A DNA stretch of 64,000 bases. It comes from Mycobacterium sp. HUMS_12744610 (GTDB taxonomy: Bacteria; Actinomycetota; Actinomycetes; Mycobacteriales; Mycobacteriaceae). The translations under genes were made by a program, and so were the position numbers. Positions 25,433-33,348 of the stretch are shown here, piece by piece; position 1 is the first letter of the stretch, and every line of letters begins with the position of its first letter. Under the pieces are notes generated by a model. That model ran no database searches. It was not told where the DNA came from and saw only the letters and a list, made by a program, of their open reading frames with translations. The DNA lies in the NCBI RefSeq assembly GCF_041206865.1, contig NZ_JBGEDP010000001.1, forward strand, positions 1,302,001-1,366,000, read 5' to 3'.

Positions 25433-25888
25433 CTAGTCCGCGTCGTCGATGATGTGCATCGCGGCTTCCTCGGCCGATGCCGCGCCGCCGCTGATACCGA
25501 CGTCTTCGGCGACCATGTCCGACTCGGTGTCCTCGCCGAAACCGTGGTCCGGTGCCACCAGCCGGCCCGCCCGCGCGCGACCGACCTCGCGTCGCCGCTG
25601 CGGGAACTCGGCCTCGCGCTCGGCGTCATCGGAGCGCTGCCGTTCGGCCTCGTCGAGCAGCACGTCGACTCGCGCGGCGGGATCCGGTTCCTCCTCGGCG
25701 AGCAGCTCATCCATGCTCTCGCCGGGCCCGAATGCGCCGCGTCCGTAGGGGTGCTCGGGCGGCGAATAGCCCTCGTCGAGCACATCGTCGACGCCCCGGT
25801 CGATCAGGGTGTCCTCAGGCTGGAGCTGGTTGTCGTCCTCGGCGCTGTATTCGCCTGGCGCCGGGCCGGTTTCATAATGAGTGCTCAT
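25433..25888 (-). CDS. DUF5709-like hypothetical protein
   Basis: Highly acidic protein of 151 residues. The pattern DDNQLQPEDTLIDRGVDDVLDEGYSPPE is typical of actinobacterial DUF5709 proteins. The C-terminal half is charged and helical and ends in AEEAAMHIIDDAD. Function is unknown. Its start is about 80 bp from a GGGCC-ATTC-GGCCC palindrome, so it may be hypoxia/dormancy-induced. It heads a three-gene minus-strand unit. Confidence 0.8.
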   Translation of the reverse strand: MSTHYETGPAPGEYSAEDDNQLQPEDTLIDRGVDDVLDEGYSPPEHPYGRGAFGPGESMDELLAEEEPDPAARVDVLLDEAERQRSDDAEREAEFPQRRREVGRARAGRLVAPDHGFGEDTESDMVAEDVGISGGAASAEEAAMHIIDDAD

Positions 25889-25966
25889 CGCTGACTGTCC
25901 AGATCCTCGCTGGTGGGTGGTTATGCGCCTGGACTCACCATAGAAATGCCGATGTCGCCGGGCCTA

Positions 25967-25980
25967 GGGCCATTCGGCCC
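25967..25980. promoter_or_regulatory. DosR (DevR)-like box
   Basis: GGGCC-ATTC-GGCCC is a perfect palindrome matching the architecture of the DosR consensus (GGGAC-N4-GTCCC with A/C and T/C exchanges). It lies in the divergent gap between the DUF5709-like gene and the PRPP-synthase-like remnant. Confidence 0.6.
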
Positions 25981-26025
25981 TTGGGCCGAAGCCGTTGGAC
26001 CAGTGAACGGCGACCGGCGCGACGC

Positions 26026-26772
26026 GAGCCGACGTCGCCGCCGGTCAACGAGCACCTCGTCGAATTGCTCCTGCTCATCGACGCGTGCCGCCGGTCCCGT
26101 GCGGGACGGGTGACCGCGGTGGTGCCGTACTTCGGCTACGCGCGCCAGGATCGGCGCACCGCGCCGGGGCAGGCCCTCGGCTCGGCCGTGGTCGCCGACG
26201 CGATCGCCGCCGCGGGCGTCGACCGGCTCGTGATCGTCGATCCCCATACCCCGACCCTGGAAGCGGTGTGCCGGATCCCGGCGGAAGCTCTGTCGGCCGT
26301 CCCGGTCCTGGCCGGCGAGCTGGCCGGCGGGTTGCCCGACGGCGCGGTGGTGGTCGCCCCCGACCTGGGTGCGGTCAAGCTGGCCGAGCGGTACGCGGCG
26401 GTGCTGGGCGGCCCGGTGGCGGTGGTGCGCAAACAGCGTGACGCGGGCTCGGCCGTCGCCGCCCTGGACGTCGCCGGCGACGTGCGCGGCCGCCCGGCGG
26501 TGATCGTCGACGACATGATCACCACCGGGGCCACCATCGAAGCCGCCGTCGGTTTGCTGCGTGCGCGCGGCGCCGCACCCGACATCGTCGTCGCCGCCAC
26601 GCACGGGCTGTTCGTCCATGCCGCGGCGGGCCGCCTGCAGCGGCTCGGGCTGCGCCGCGTGCTGGTCAGCGACACTGTGGCGGTCAAGGCGACGGGGATC
26701 GGTATCGCCTCGGTCGCGCCGACGATCGCCGACGCCGTCGCCTGTTTGCACGCCGACAGGCCGCTACCTTGA
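26026..26772 (+). pseudogene. Ribose-phosphate pyrophosphokinase-like gene lacking its 5' end
   Basis: The frame encodes EPTSPPVNEHLVELLLLIDA through the end of a PRPP-synthase-like protein. It includes PYFGYARQDRRTAPGQ, the flexible-loop KQRD segment and the PRPP-binding VIVDDMITTGATIEAA. About 60-70 N-terminal residues of the family (including the RFxDGE region) are missing. No credible start codon precedes the homologous part, and the frame upstream is unrelated. The DosR-like box lies only 46 bp before the homology begins, consistent with a small deletion. Translation from an internal GTG is possible but would lack the first domain. Confidence 0.65.
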
Positions 26773-26773
26773 T

Positions 26774-27214
26774 TCAGCCGGCTTGGACCGTGATGTGCTT
26801 TTCGGCCGACGCCGCGGCCTTCTGCTCGGGGACGGCCACGTCCACGGTCAGGATGCCCTTGTCGTAGGTGGCCTTGATGGCCTCCTCGTCGGCGCCGGCC
26901 GGCAACGTGATCGAGCGGGTCAGCGAGCCGTAGCAGAACTCCGAGCGGCCCTTGGATTCCTTCTTCTCGGTTCGCTCCGCCTTGATCGTGAGCTGGCCGT
27001 GGTGCACGGTGATGTCGATGTCCTTGGCCGGGTCGATGCCGGGCAGTTCGGCGTGCAGCAGGTAGTGGCCGTCCTCCAGCTCTTCCTCGAGCCGGATCAG
27101 GTGGCCGGAGCGCAGGCCCGCCCAGGACGGCATGCCGGTGCGCAGGTCCGACCAGAGATCGGACCAGTCCGGCAGCCAGGAGCGTGGTTGGTGACGGGCA
27201 GGGAGATCGTTCAT
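26774..27214 (-). CDS. Hsp20/alpha-crystallin family small heat-shock protein
   Basis: ATP-independent chaperone of 146 residues. The alpha-crystallin domain (about residues 40-135) is seen in YLLHAELPGIDPAKDIDITV, HGQLTIKAERTEKKESKGRS and RSITLPAGADEEAIKATYDK, with the A-x-x-x-x-G-I-L motif in YDKGILTVDV. The start ATG 27214 has a strong GAGGAGGGG; the open frame upstream to 27337 crosses the regulatory box and is not used. A perfect DosR-like palindrome lies 70 bp upstream, as for mycobacterial HspX. Confidence 0.92.
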   Translation of the reverse strand: MNDLPARHQPRSWLPDWSDLWSDLRTGMPSWAGLRSGHLIRLEEELEDGHYLLHAELPGIDPAKDIDITVHHGQLTIKAERTEKKESKGRSEFCYGSLTRSITLPAGADEEAIKATYDKGILTVDVAVPEQKAAASAEKHITVQAG

Positions 27215-27283
27215 GACCCCTCCTCGGTTTCGGTTTGCTGTTGACGTGCCATCGATCCTTGGACCACGCGCCGCCGACCGGTA

Positions 27284-27297
27284 GGGACCGAAGTCCC
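27284..27297. promoter_or_regulatory. DosR (DevR)-like box upstream of hsp20
   Basis: GGGAC-CGAA-GTCCC has exactly the core half-sites of the DosR consensus. It is 70 bp upstream of the Hsp20 start codon. Confidence 0.7.
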
Positions 27298-27368
27298 ATG
27301 CACCGCCGCAATTCGGCCCGAACAGGCTGGCGCCCACTGTCTTCGGTCGGCCGGTAGACGGTCCCGGA

Positions 27369-27794
27369 TCAGGCGAGCCATTCCAGTTCGTCGGCCGCCT
27401 CGTTCAGTGCGGCCGCCAGTTCGCGGGCCGCCGGCGCGTCCAGCGCGTCCAGGTGGCGGGTGTGCACGGTGATCCACCGCCGCGTCGAGCCGTCTTCCTC
27501 CTGCCGGCCGCAGATCTCCACGCGGGCCAGCCCTCCTCGGCGCATGGTGCCCTTGAAGTCGCGGAACCAGTTGCCGTCACGTTGCCAGCCGAACATGCGC
27601 ACCGCCCCCGTGGGCGGGACCACCTGGTCCAACGGCGAGGCCGCGGTCTCGTTGTCGGCCGCCCACTGCCGCGCCATCTCCAGCAGCGTGTGCGGCTCGT
27701 CGTGTTCGAGGCGCTCCAGCTGGGCGATCTGCGCCGCGGTGAGCTGGTCGGCCACGTCGCGCCAAGTCTGCGTAGTGCTCTCAGATGCGGTCAT
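27369..27794 (-). CDS. Conserved hypothetical protein
   Basis: Protein of about 141 residues: helical N-terminus (WRDVADQLTAAQIAQLERLE), a central beta section (VRMFGWQRDGNWFRDFKGTM), then VEICGRQEEDGSTRRWITVH and a helical tail. No named domain recognised. The frame opens at GTG 27845, but ATG 27794 keeps the DosR-like half-palindrome at 27832-27845 outside the gene and is preferred. It lies in the dormancy-like island. Confidence 0.65.
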   Translation of the reverse strand: MTASESTTQTWRDVADQLTAAQIAQLERLEHDEPHTLLEMARQWAADNETAASPLDQVVPPTGAVRMFGWQRDGNWFRDFKGTMRRGGLARVEICGRQEEDGSTRRWITVHTRHLDALDAPAARELAAALNEAADELEWLA

Positions 27795-27831
27795 AGTGTG
27801 CAGTGTGCGCAGCCGGACCGGCGAGCGACCA

Positions 27832-27845
27832 GGGTCGAAGGTCAC
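27832..27845. promoter_or_regulatory. Weak DosR-like box
   Basis: GGGTC-GAAG-GTCAC matches the DosR half-site layout with one broken position (GTCAC for GTCCC), 38 bp before ATG 27794. Confidence 0.3.
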
Positions 27846-27879
27846 GTTCTAGGTCCCGGTGCGCACACCGCCGGGCCGG

Positions 27880-28182
27880 TCAGCCGATCTCGGTGCGCAG
27901 CCCGTGGTGCCGCAGCTCCAGCTCACTGCTGATCCCGGTGAACAGGTCGCGCGCGTCGACCTCCAGGCCGCGCAGCTTGACCTCCAGCGCACCCGGCTTC
28001 TTGTCGACGACGACCTTGCCGGCGGGATCCATCGGGTACTCGTTCCGGGCTGCCGAGGCATCCTGCGGGCTCTCCGCCGCCAACCGGTACCCGTGGTTGT
28101 CGCGAAGTCTGTCGGCGACCGCGGTGACCAGTTCGCGTTCGAGCTCTCCGGCGTCGACCTGTGCTGGGATGGTCACGGTCAT
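27880..28182 (-). CDS. Hypothetical protein (100 aa)
   Basis: From ATG 28182 the product begins MTVTIPAQVDAGELERELVT and ends ELELRHHGLRTEIG. It has an alpha-beta composition with a KPGALEVKLRGLEV strand pair. The frame is open to 28299, but the upstream part looks non-coding. Domain not recognised. It is on the same strand as its neighbours, 85 bp upstream of the 27794 gene start. Confidence 0.55.
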   Translation of the reverse strand: MTVTIPAQVDAGELERELVTAVADRLRDNHGYRLAAESPQDASAARNEYPMDPAGKVVVDKKPGALEVKLRGLEVDARDLFTGISSELELRHHGLRTEIG

Positions 28183-28330
28183 CCTGGTCACCCGGACCAC
28201 GCTACTCTCGTCATCCGCGGCCCGGGGAATCCTGCCGCTGGTGGTCGCCCCGGTGTCGAACCGCGAACTCGCCGTCGTAGGCCCGCGGCAACGCTCCAAA
28301 ATAACCCTGTGCCGTGACTTTTCGTCGCGG

Positions 28331-29713
28331 TCAGGGGCTCGCGGGCGTGGCCACGCGGCTCAGGTGTTCGATGAACCAGTCCCGGGCCAGCGCCGCGACC
28401 TGCTCGAGCGTGCCGGGTTCCTCGAAGAGGTGGGTGGCGCCGGGAACGACGGCGAGCTCGCAGACGCCGGGGATCATGGCCCGGGCGTGCCGATTGAGCT
28501 CCAGCACCACGTCATCACGCCCGCCGACGATCAGCAGCGTCGGGGCAAGGACCTCGGTCAGCGCGTCACCCGCCAGGTCCGGTCGCCCACCGCGGGACAC
28601 CACCGCCGCCACGTTGACTCGGGGATCGGCGGCGGCGACCAGGGCCGCGCCCGCACCGGTGCTAGCGCCGAAGTAGCCGACCGGCAGCGGCGCGGTGTCG
28701 GGCTGGCCGGCCAGCCAGCCGGTCACGTCGACCAGGCGGCGTGCCAGCAGCCCGATGTCGAACACGTTGGCGCGATTGCGTTCCTCCTCGGCGGTGAGCA
28801 GGTCGAACAGCAGGGTCGCGAGGCCCGCCGCGTTCAAGACCTCCGCCACGTAGCGGTTGCGCGGGCTGTGGCGGCTGCTGCCGCTGCCGTGGGCGAACAC
28901 CACGACGCCGACCGGCCGCTCCGGGACCGTCAGGTGCCCGGCCACCGACACCGGGCCGGCGCTCACCCGCACCTCCTCGTCGCGTATGGGCGGGTCGTCG
29001 GCGGCGCCGACCGTGGGCTCGCGGAAGCCTTCCCGGGCACGGTCGAGCAGGGCGACCACCTCGTCGTCGGAGGTCTGCGTGAAGTTGCAGTAACCCTGGC
29101 CGACCGCGTAGAAGAACTCCGGGGTGTGCAGGCAGATCACGTCGTCGGCGTATCCGGAGAATCTGGCGAAGATGTCGCGCCCGCCGATCGGCACAGCCAG
29201 GACCACACGGTTCGCGCCCTGGGCGCGCGCCACCTCGCAGGCGGCCTTGGCGGTGGCGCCGGTCGCGACGCCGTCGTCGACGATCACCGCGATCCGCCCG
29301 GCCACCGGGATGCGTGCGTGGCCGCGCCGGAAGCGTTCCGAGCGGCGCTCCAGCTCGGTGCGTTGCCGCGCCTCGACTGCGGCCATCTCGTCCTCGGAGA
29401 GGTCGGCTTCGTCCACCACGGCGTCGTTGATCACCCGGATGCCGCCCTCGCCGATGGCGCCGAAGGCCAGCTCGGGCTGATACGGCACCCCCAGCTTGCG
29501 CACCACCAGCACGTCCAGGGGCGCGTTGAGCGCCCGGGCGACCTCGAAGGCCACCGGCACCCCACCGCGCGGCAGCCCCAGCACGACAATGTCCTGGCCG
29601 CGCAACGGTTCCAGGCGTTCGGCCAGGTGTCTCCCGGCGTCGACGCGATCGTCGAACAGCCGCATACCACCGCGCAACGTGCCCAGCCGCCCGCTCGGCA
29701 AACTTTCGTCCAT
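28331..29713 (-). CDS. Phosphoribosyltransferase - dienelactone-hydrolase-like fusion (Rv0571c type)
   Basis: Two-domain protein of 460 residues. Residues 15-225 are a type I phosphoribosyltransferase, with GLPRGGVPVAFEVARAL and the PRPP-binding loop AVIVDDGVATGATAKAA. Residues 245-455 form an alpha/beta hydrolase, with VVFAHGSGSSRHSPRNRYVA, the nucleophile elbow GYFGASTGAGAAL and a terminal His in ATHLFEEPG. This fusion is that of M. tuberculosis Rv0571c, a DosR-regulon member. ATG 29713 is 36 bp from a perfect GGGCC-GTTA-GGCCC box. ATG 29665 is an alternative start. The substrates are unknown. Confidence 0.85.
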   Translation of the reverse strand: MDESLPSGRLGTLRGGMRLFDDRVDAGRHLAERLEPLRGQDIVVLGLPRGGVPVAFEVARALNAPLDVLVVRKLGVPYQPELAFGAIGEGGIRVINDAVVDEADLSEDEMAAVEARQRTELERRSERFRRGHARIPVAGRIAVIVDDGVATGATAKAACEVARAQGANRVVLAVPIGGRDIFARFSGYADDVICLHTPEFFYAVGQGYCNFTQTSDDEVVALLDRAREGFREPTVGAADDPPIRDEEVRVSAGPVSVAGHLTVPERPVGVVVFAHGSGSSRHSPRNRYVAEVLNAAGLATLLFDLLTAEEERNRANVFDIGLLARRLVDVTGWLAGQPDTAPLPVGYFGASTGAGAALVAAADPRVNVAAVVSRGGRPDLAGDALTEVLAPTLLIVGGRDDVVLELNRHARAMIPGVCELAVVPGATHLFEEPGTLEQVAALARDWFIEHLSRVATPASP

Positions 29714-29748
29714 GCATCGAGTCTGTCGCGGCGGGTCGGCGCACCGAA

Positions 29749-29762
29749 GGGCCGTTAGGCCC
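29749..29762. promoter_or_regulatory. DosR (DevR)-like box upstream of the Rv0571c-type gene
   Basis: GGGCC-GTTA-GGCCC, a perfect palindrome of DosR-site architecture, 36 bp before ATG 29713. The ISL3-family element starts 10 bp to its right. Confidence 0.6.
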
Positions 29763-29772
29763 CACTTTTTTG

Positions 29773-31094
29773 GGCGCTTCCGGGTTTTCTGTGGGTCTGG
29801 TCTGGGCGTGATGGGCGCAGGGCGGCAGGATGTGCTGTGTGCGCGACACCGAGTTGTACCGCCATCTGCTGGGACTGGTAGCGCTGTGGGAGGTGCAACG
29901 GGTGGAGCTGTCGGCTCAGGAAGGTCGGGTGGACGTCTGGGTCGTGCATCCGGGCCGGACCCGGTTCGCCTGCCCGGACTGCGAGCGCGAGCTGTCGGTG
30001 TATGACCATGGCGAGGAACGGGCGTGGCGGCATCTGGACTCGTGTGCGTTTCTGACGTTCCTGCATGCCAGCCCGCCGCGGGTGGCCTGTCCCGAGCACG
30101 GGGTGCATCAGGTGCGGCTGCCGTGGGCCGAGCCGCATTCGCGGTTCACCATGTTGTTTGAGCGGCTGGCCATCGACGTGCTCGCCGCGTGCGACGTGGC
30201 GGCCGCGGCCGGGCTGCTGCGGGTCAGCTGGGACGAGGCGTGGCACCTGATGGACCGTGCGGTGGCCCGCGGCCTGGCCGCCAAACCGCTGGTGGCGCCG
30301 GCCCACGTCGGGGTCGATGAGAAGGCGGCCGGGAAGGGACAGGACTACATCACCGTGGTCAGTGACCTGGACGCGGGCACGGTGGACTACATCGCCGACG
30401 AACGCCGCCAGGCCAGCCTGGACGGCTACTTCGACCGGTTCACCCCCGAGCAGCTGGCCGGGATCGAGGCGGTGGCAATGGACATGTGGGAGCCGTTCGC
30501 CGCCTCGGTGCGCGCGCACCTGAGCGACGCCGAGAACAAGATCGTCTTCGACCGCTACCACCTGATGGGCTACCTGACCAAGGCCGTGGACACCGTGCGC
30601 AAGGCCGAGAACCGGGCGCTGGCCGCGGCCGGCGATAAGAGCCTGGCCGGCAGCAAGTACCTGTGGCTGTATTCGGCGGAGAACCTGCCCGACCGTCACC
30701 AAGACCGCTTCGCCACGCTGCGCTCCGGTGACCTGAAAACCGCTCGGGCATGGGCGATCAAGGAGAGTCTGCGGCACTTCTGGTCCTACCAGCGTCGCGG
30801 CTGGGCAGCCAAACACTTTAAGCGCTGGTACTTCTGGGCCACCCACTGCCGTCTCAAGCCGATCATCGACGCGGCCAAGACGTTGAAGCGCCACGAGGCG
30901 GGGCTGTTGTCCTACTTCGCCCACCGCATCACCAACGCCGGTGCCGAGGGCCTGAACTCACGCATCCAGGCCATCCGGGTTTCGGCCCGCGGCTACCGCA
31001 ACCGCGAGCACTTCAAGACCGCGATCTACTTCCACCTCGGCGGGCTCCAGCTCTATCCGGCCATCCCATGACCCACGGAGTTCCCAGAAGAGCC
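29773..31094. mobile_element. ISL3-family insertion sequence, complete, with 8-bp target duplication
   Basis: A 1322-bp element. The ends are inverted repeats: GGCGCTTCCGGG at 29773 and GGCTCTTCTGGG on the opposite strand at 31094, both continuing to GTGGGTC. CTTTTTTG at 29765-29772 and 31095-31102 is the 8-bp target duplication characteristic of ISL3. It carries one intact transposase. Confidence 0.92.
29830..31071 (+). CDS. ISL3-family transposase
   Basis: Transposase of 413 residues. The N-terminal zinc-binding region (FACPDCERELSVYDH ... RVACPEHGVHQV) and helix-turn-helix precede the DDE core. Acidic residues are in HVGVDEKAAGKGQDYITVV, AVAMDMWEPFAASV and NAGAEGLNSRIQAIRVSARG. The length and motifs fit the family. 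GTG/ATG choices near 29830 are uncertain by a few codons. It is intact and probably active. Confidence 0.93.
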   Translation: MCCVRDTELYRHLLGLVALWEVQRVELSAQEGRVDVWVVHPGRTRFACPDCERELSVYDHGEERAWRHLDSCAFLTFLHASPPRVACPEHGVHQVRLPWAEPHSRFTMLFERLAIDVLAACDVAAAAGLLRVSWDEAWHLMDRAVARGLAAKPLVAPAHVGVDEKAAGKGQDYITVVSDLDAGTVDYIADERRQASLDGYFDRFTPEQLAGIEAVAMDMWEPFAASVRAHLSDAENKIVFDRYHLMGYLTKAVDTVRKAENRALAAAGDKSLAGSKYLWLYSAENLPDRHQDRFATLRSGDLKTARAWAIKESLRHFWSYQRRGWAAKHFKRWYFWATHCRLKPIIDAAKTLKRHEAGLLSYFAHRITNAGAEGLNSRIQAIRVSARGYRNREHFKTAIYFHLGGLQLYPAIP

Positions 31095-31255
31095 CTTTTT
31101 TGGGGGGGTACCAACGCCCCCAGCGCGCGGCCGGCACGTGCGGCGGATGACCTTGGGCGCACTGTCACGGCACTTTCATCCCCTCCCGGCCGGGCCCGCG
31201 GGGTGCGATGGTGGCGTCGATATGTGCCAGCGATCGACTGTGGCGGGTGGCAAGT

Positions 31256-32493
31256 ATGGCCGGCGATTCCGATGTGGTGACCGTGCTGCTGGGCGGCGAC
31301 GTGATGCTCGGGCGGGGCGTCGACCAGGTTCTGTCCCGACCCGGTGACCCGCAGTTGCGCGAGCCGCACCTGCGCGACGCGCGCGGCTACATACGGCTGG
31401 CCGAGCACGCGCACGGGCCGATACCGCGCCCCGAGCATTGGAACTGGCCGTGGGGCGAGGGGCTGGCGCTGCTCGACGAGGCCGCACCCGATGTCCGGCT
31501 GATCAACCTCGAAACGACGATCACCGCCGGCGGCCGGTTCGCCGAGGGCAAGACGGTCTGTTACCGCATGCATCCGGACAACCTGCCCGCGCTGACGGCG
31601 TTGCGGCCCGACGTGTGCGCCCTGGCCAACAATCACATTCTCGATTTCGGCTACCAGGGACTGGCCGACACCGTTGCGGCCTTGACCGGGGCGCAGATCC
31701 AGACCGTCGGGGCGGGCGCCGACGTGCTCGCCGCGCGGCGTCCGGCGGTGCTGGCGGGCCGCGGCGGGCGCCGCTTGCTTGTCGGCTCGGTGGCGGTGAC
31801 GTCGGCCGGTGTGCCCGAAAGCTTTGCGGCGCAAGCAGATCTGCCGGGGGTGTGGCTGATCGCGGACACGGCGCTGCGGGATGCCGTCGAGGAGGTGGCG
31901 GCCGAGGTCCTGGCCCACCGACGCGACGGCGACGTCGCGATCGTCTCGGTGCACTGGGGATCCAATTGGGGCTACGCGATGACGGCGAGCGAAATCGCGT
32001 TCGCGCACCGGCTGATCGACGCCGGCATCGACGTCGTGCACGGACACTCCTTGCACCACCCAGGCCGATCGAGATATACCGCGGCCGGCCGATCCTGTAC
32101 GGCTGCGGCGACGTCATCGACGACTACGAAGGCATCGGGGGCCACGAGTCGTTCCGTGGCGACCTCCGCCTGCTCTATCTGGTGAGCACCGACGCGGCCA
32201 GTAGGGAACTGGTCTCGCTGCGGATGATCCCGATGCGCGTGCGGCGGATGCGACTCGAGCGGGCCTCGCGCGCCGACACCGAATGGCTGCGCACCACCAT
32301 GGGCCAGACCGGCCGCTGTTTCGGCACCCGTGTCGCGGTCGGGCCCGACGGGCTTTTGCAGGTTGCGCCGGGTCGCACCGACGGGCACCCTCGGATCACT
32401 CAGACGCTCACCGGCGGGCGGGGTGAACCGCGGGCGGCCAAGGGCGGCAACGGGAACCGCCCCGCGATCGGTCATGCCTCCCGCGGGAGGTGA
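31256..32493 (+). pseudogene. CapA-family (poly-gamma-glutamate synthesis-like) protein, frameshifted
   Basis: The first frame from ATG 31256 encodes a CapA-type metallophosphatase-fold protein: VTVLLGGDVMLGRGVDQVL, INLETTITAGG, LANNHILDFGYQG and SVHWGSNWGY. After DVVHGHSLHH the frame breaks; the next frame continues PRPIEIYRGRPILYGCGDVI to the end at 32493. One C is missing in the run at about 32060, where the family reads HHPRP. The repaired protein is about 412 residues. M. tuberculosis Rv0574c, a DosR-regulon gene, is of this family. Confidence 0.8.
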
Positions 32494-32499
32494 TCCGGG

Positions 32500-33318
32500 T
32501 CAGCGCAGCTCGGCGATCACCTTCGAGAAGTTGTCGATGTGGTTGTCCTGCACCGTGAATGATGTGATGCCGTACTGGTCGCGGTAGCCGCGCAACGTGT
32601 CGGCCATTTCGCGTGGTGTCCCGCTGAGCACCGACGGCATGGACAGCAGTTCGTCGTCGGAGAGCTCCGAGGCGTACATGCGGGTCATCGTCAAGTCCGG
32701 CATGCGGGACCCGTCGGTCGGCACGGCGGTGATGGCCAGGTTGAGCTCCAGCGAGTCGAACCGGTCACCGGCTGCGCTGCGCACGAACTCGACACGCTCG
32801 GCCAGTGGGTCGTCGACGTCGCGAACCCGGGAACCGGTCAGGCCGATGATGCTGGCGTGCCGGGCGGCAATCGTCAGCACCCGGTCGCCGTTGCCGGCGA
32901 TCAGGATCGGCGTGGTCGGGTGGTGCTCCTCGAGGTAGGTCGTCATGTGCTCGAGGTAGTCGACCCGGGCGCCGGCGCTCGGGTACGGCAGTTCGGCCGC
33001 CTCGAACTCCTCGCGGACGTATCCGGTGCCCAGCCCGACCTCGAGGCGGCCGTCGCTGAGCACGTCCAGAGCCTGAAGGTCCCTGCTGAGCAGGGCCGGC
33101 TTGTAGAAGGCCGCGTTGAGCACGTACATGCTCATCCGCATCCGCGTCGTGATCATCGCGGCCGCGGTCAGCGTCGGGAACGGTGCCGCCGCACCGATGT
33201 GGTCGGGCACGCACAGCACGTCGAAGCCGAAATCCTCGGCGCGCTTCACCTTCTCCTGCAACCTCTCGCGGGACTTGAAGAAGCGCATGCTCATTCCGAA
33301 GCGAAAATCCTTGGCCAC
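32500..33318 (-). CDS. LLM-class F420-dependent oxidoreductase
   Basis: Luciferase-like (beta/alpha)8 oxidoreductase of 272 residues, most likely using coenzyme F420 as mycobacterial members do. VGLGTGYVREEFEAAELPYP and the TTPILIAGNGDRVLTIAARH segment are typical. GTG 33318 is placed six bases after GGAGG; the TTG at 33324 is too close to it. The substrate is unknown. It is convergent with the CapA-like remnant (6-bp gap). Confidence 0.85.
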   Translation of the reverse strand: MAKDFRFGMSMRFFKSRERLQEKVKRAEDFGFDVLCVPDHIGAAAPFPTLTAAAMITTRMRMSMYVLNAAFYKPALLSRDLQALDVLSDGRLEVGLGTGYVREEFEAAELPYPSAGARVDYLEHMTTYLEEHHPTTPILIAGNGDRVLTIAARHASIIGLTGSRVRDVDDPLAERVEFVRSAAGDRFDSLELNLAITAVPTDGSRMPDLTMTRMYASELSDDELLSMPSVLSGTPREMADTLRGYRDQYGITSFTVQDNHIDNFSKVIAELR

Positions 33319-33348
33319 CAACAACCTCCGATCGACAGTTACGAAAAC

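Noticed and set aside
24741..25894. Plus-strand ORFs of 146 and 365 codons right of the TetR gene
   Set aside because: Low-complexity Arg/Ser/Pro composition and overlap with better minus-strand genes; the first about 280 bp hold nothing I can support.
31102..31120. GGG-TACCAAC-GCCC near the right end of the ISL3 element as a fourth perfect DosR box
   Set aside because: Only the outer G3/C3 match; the informative inner positions do not.
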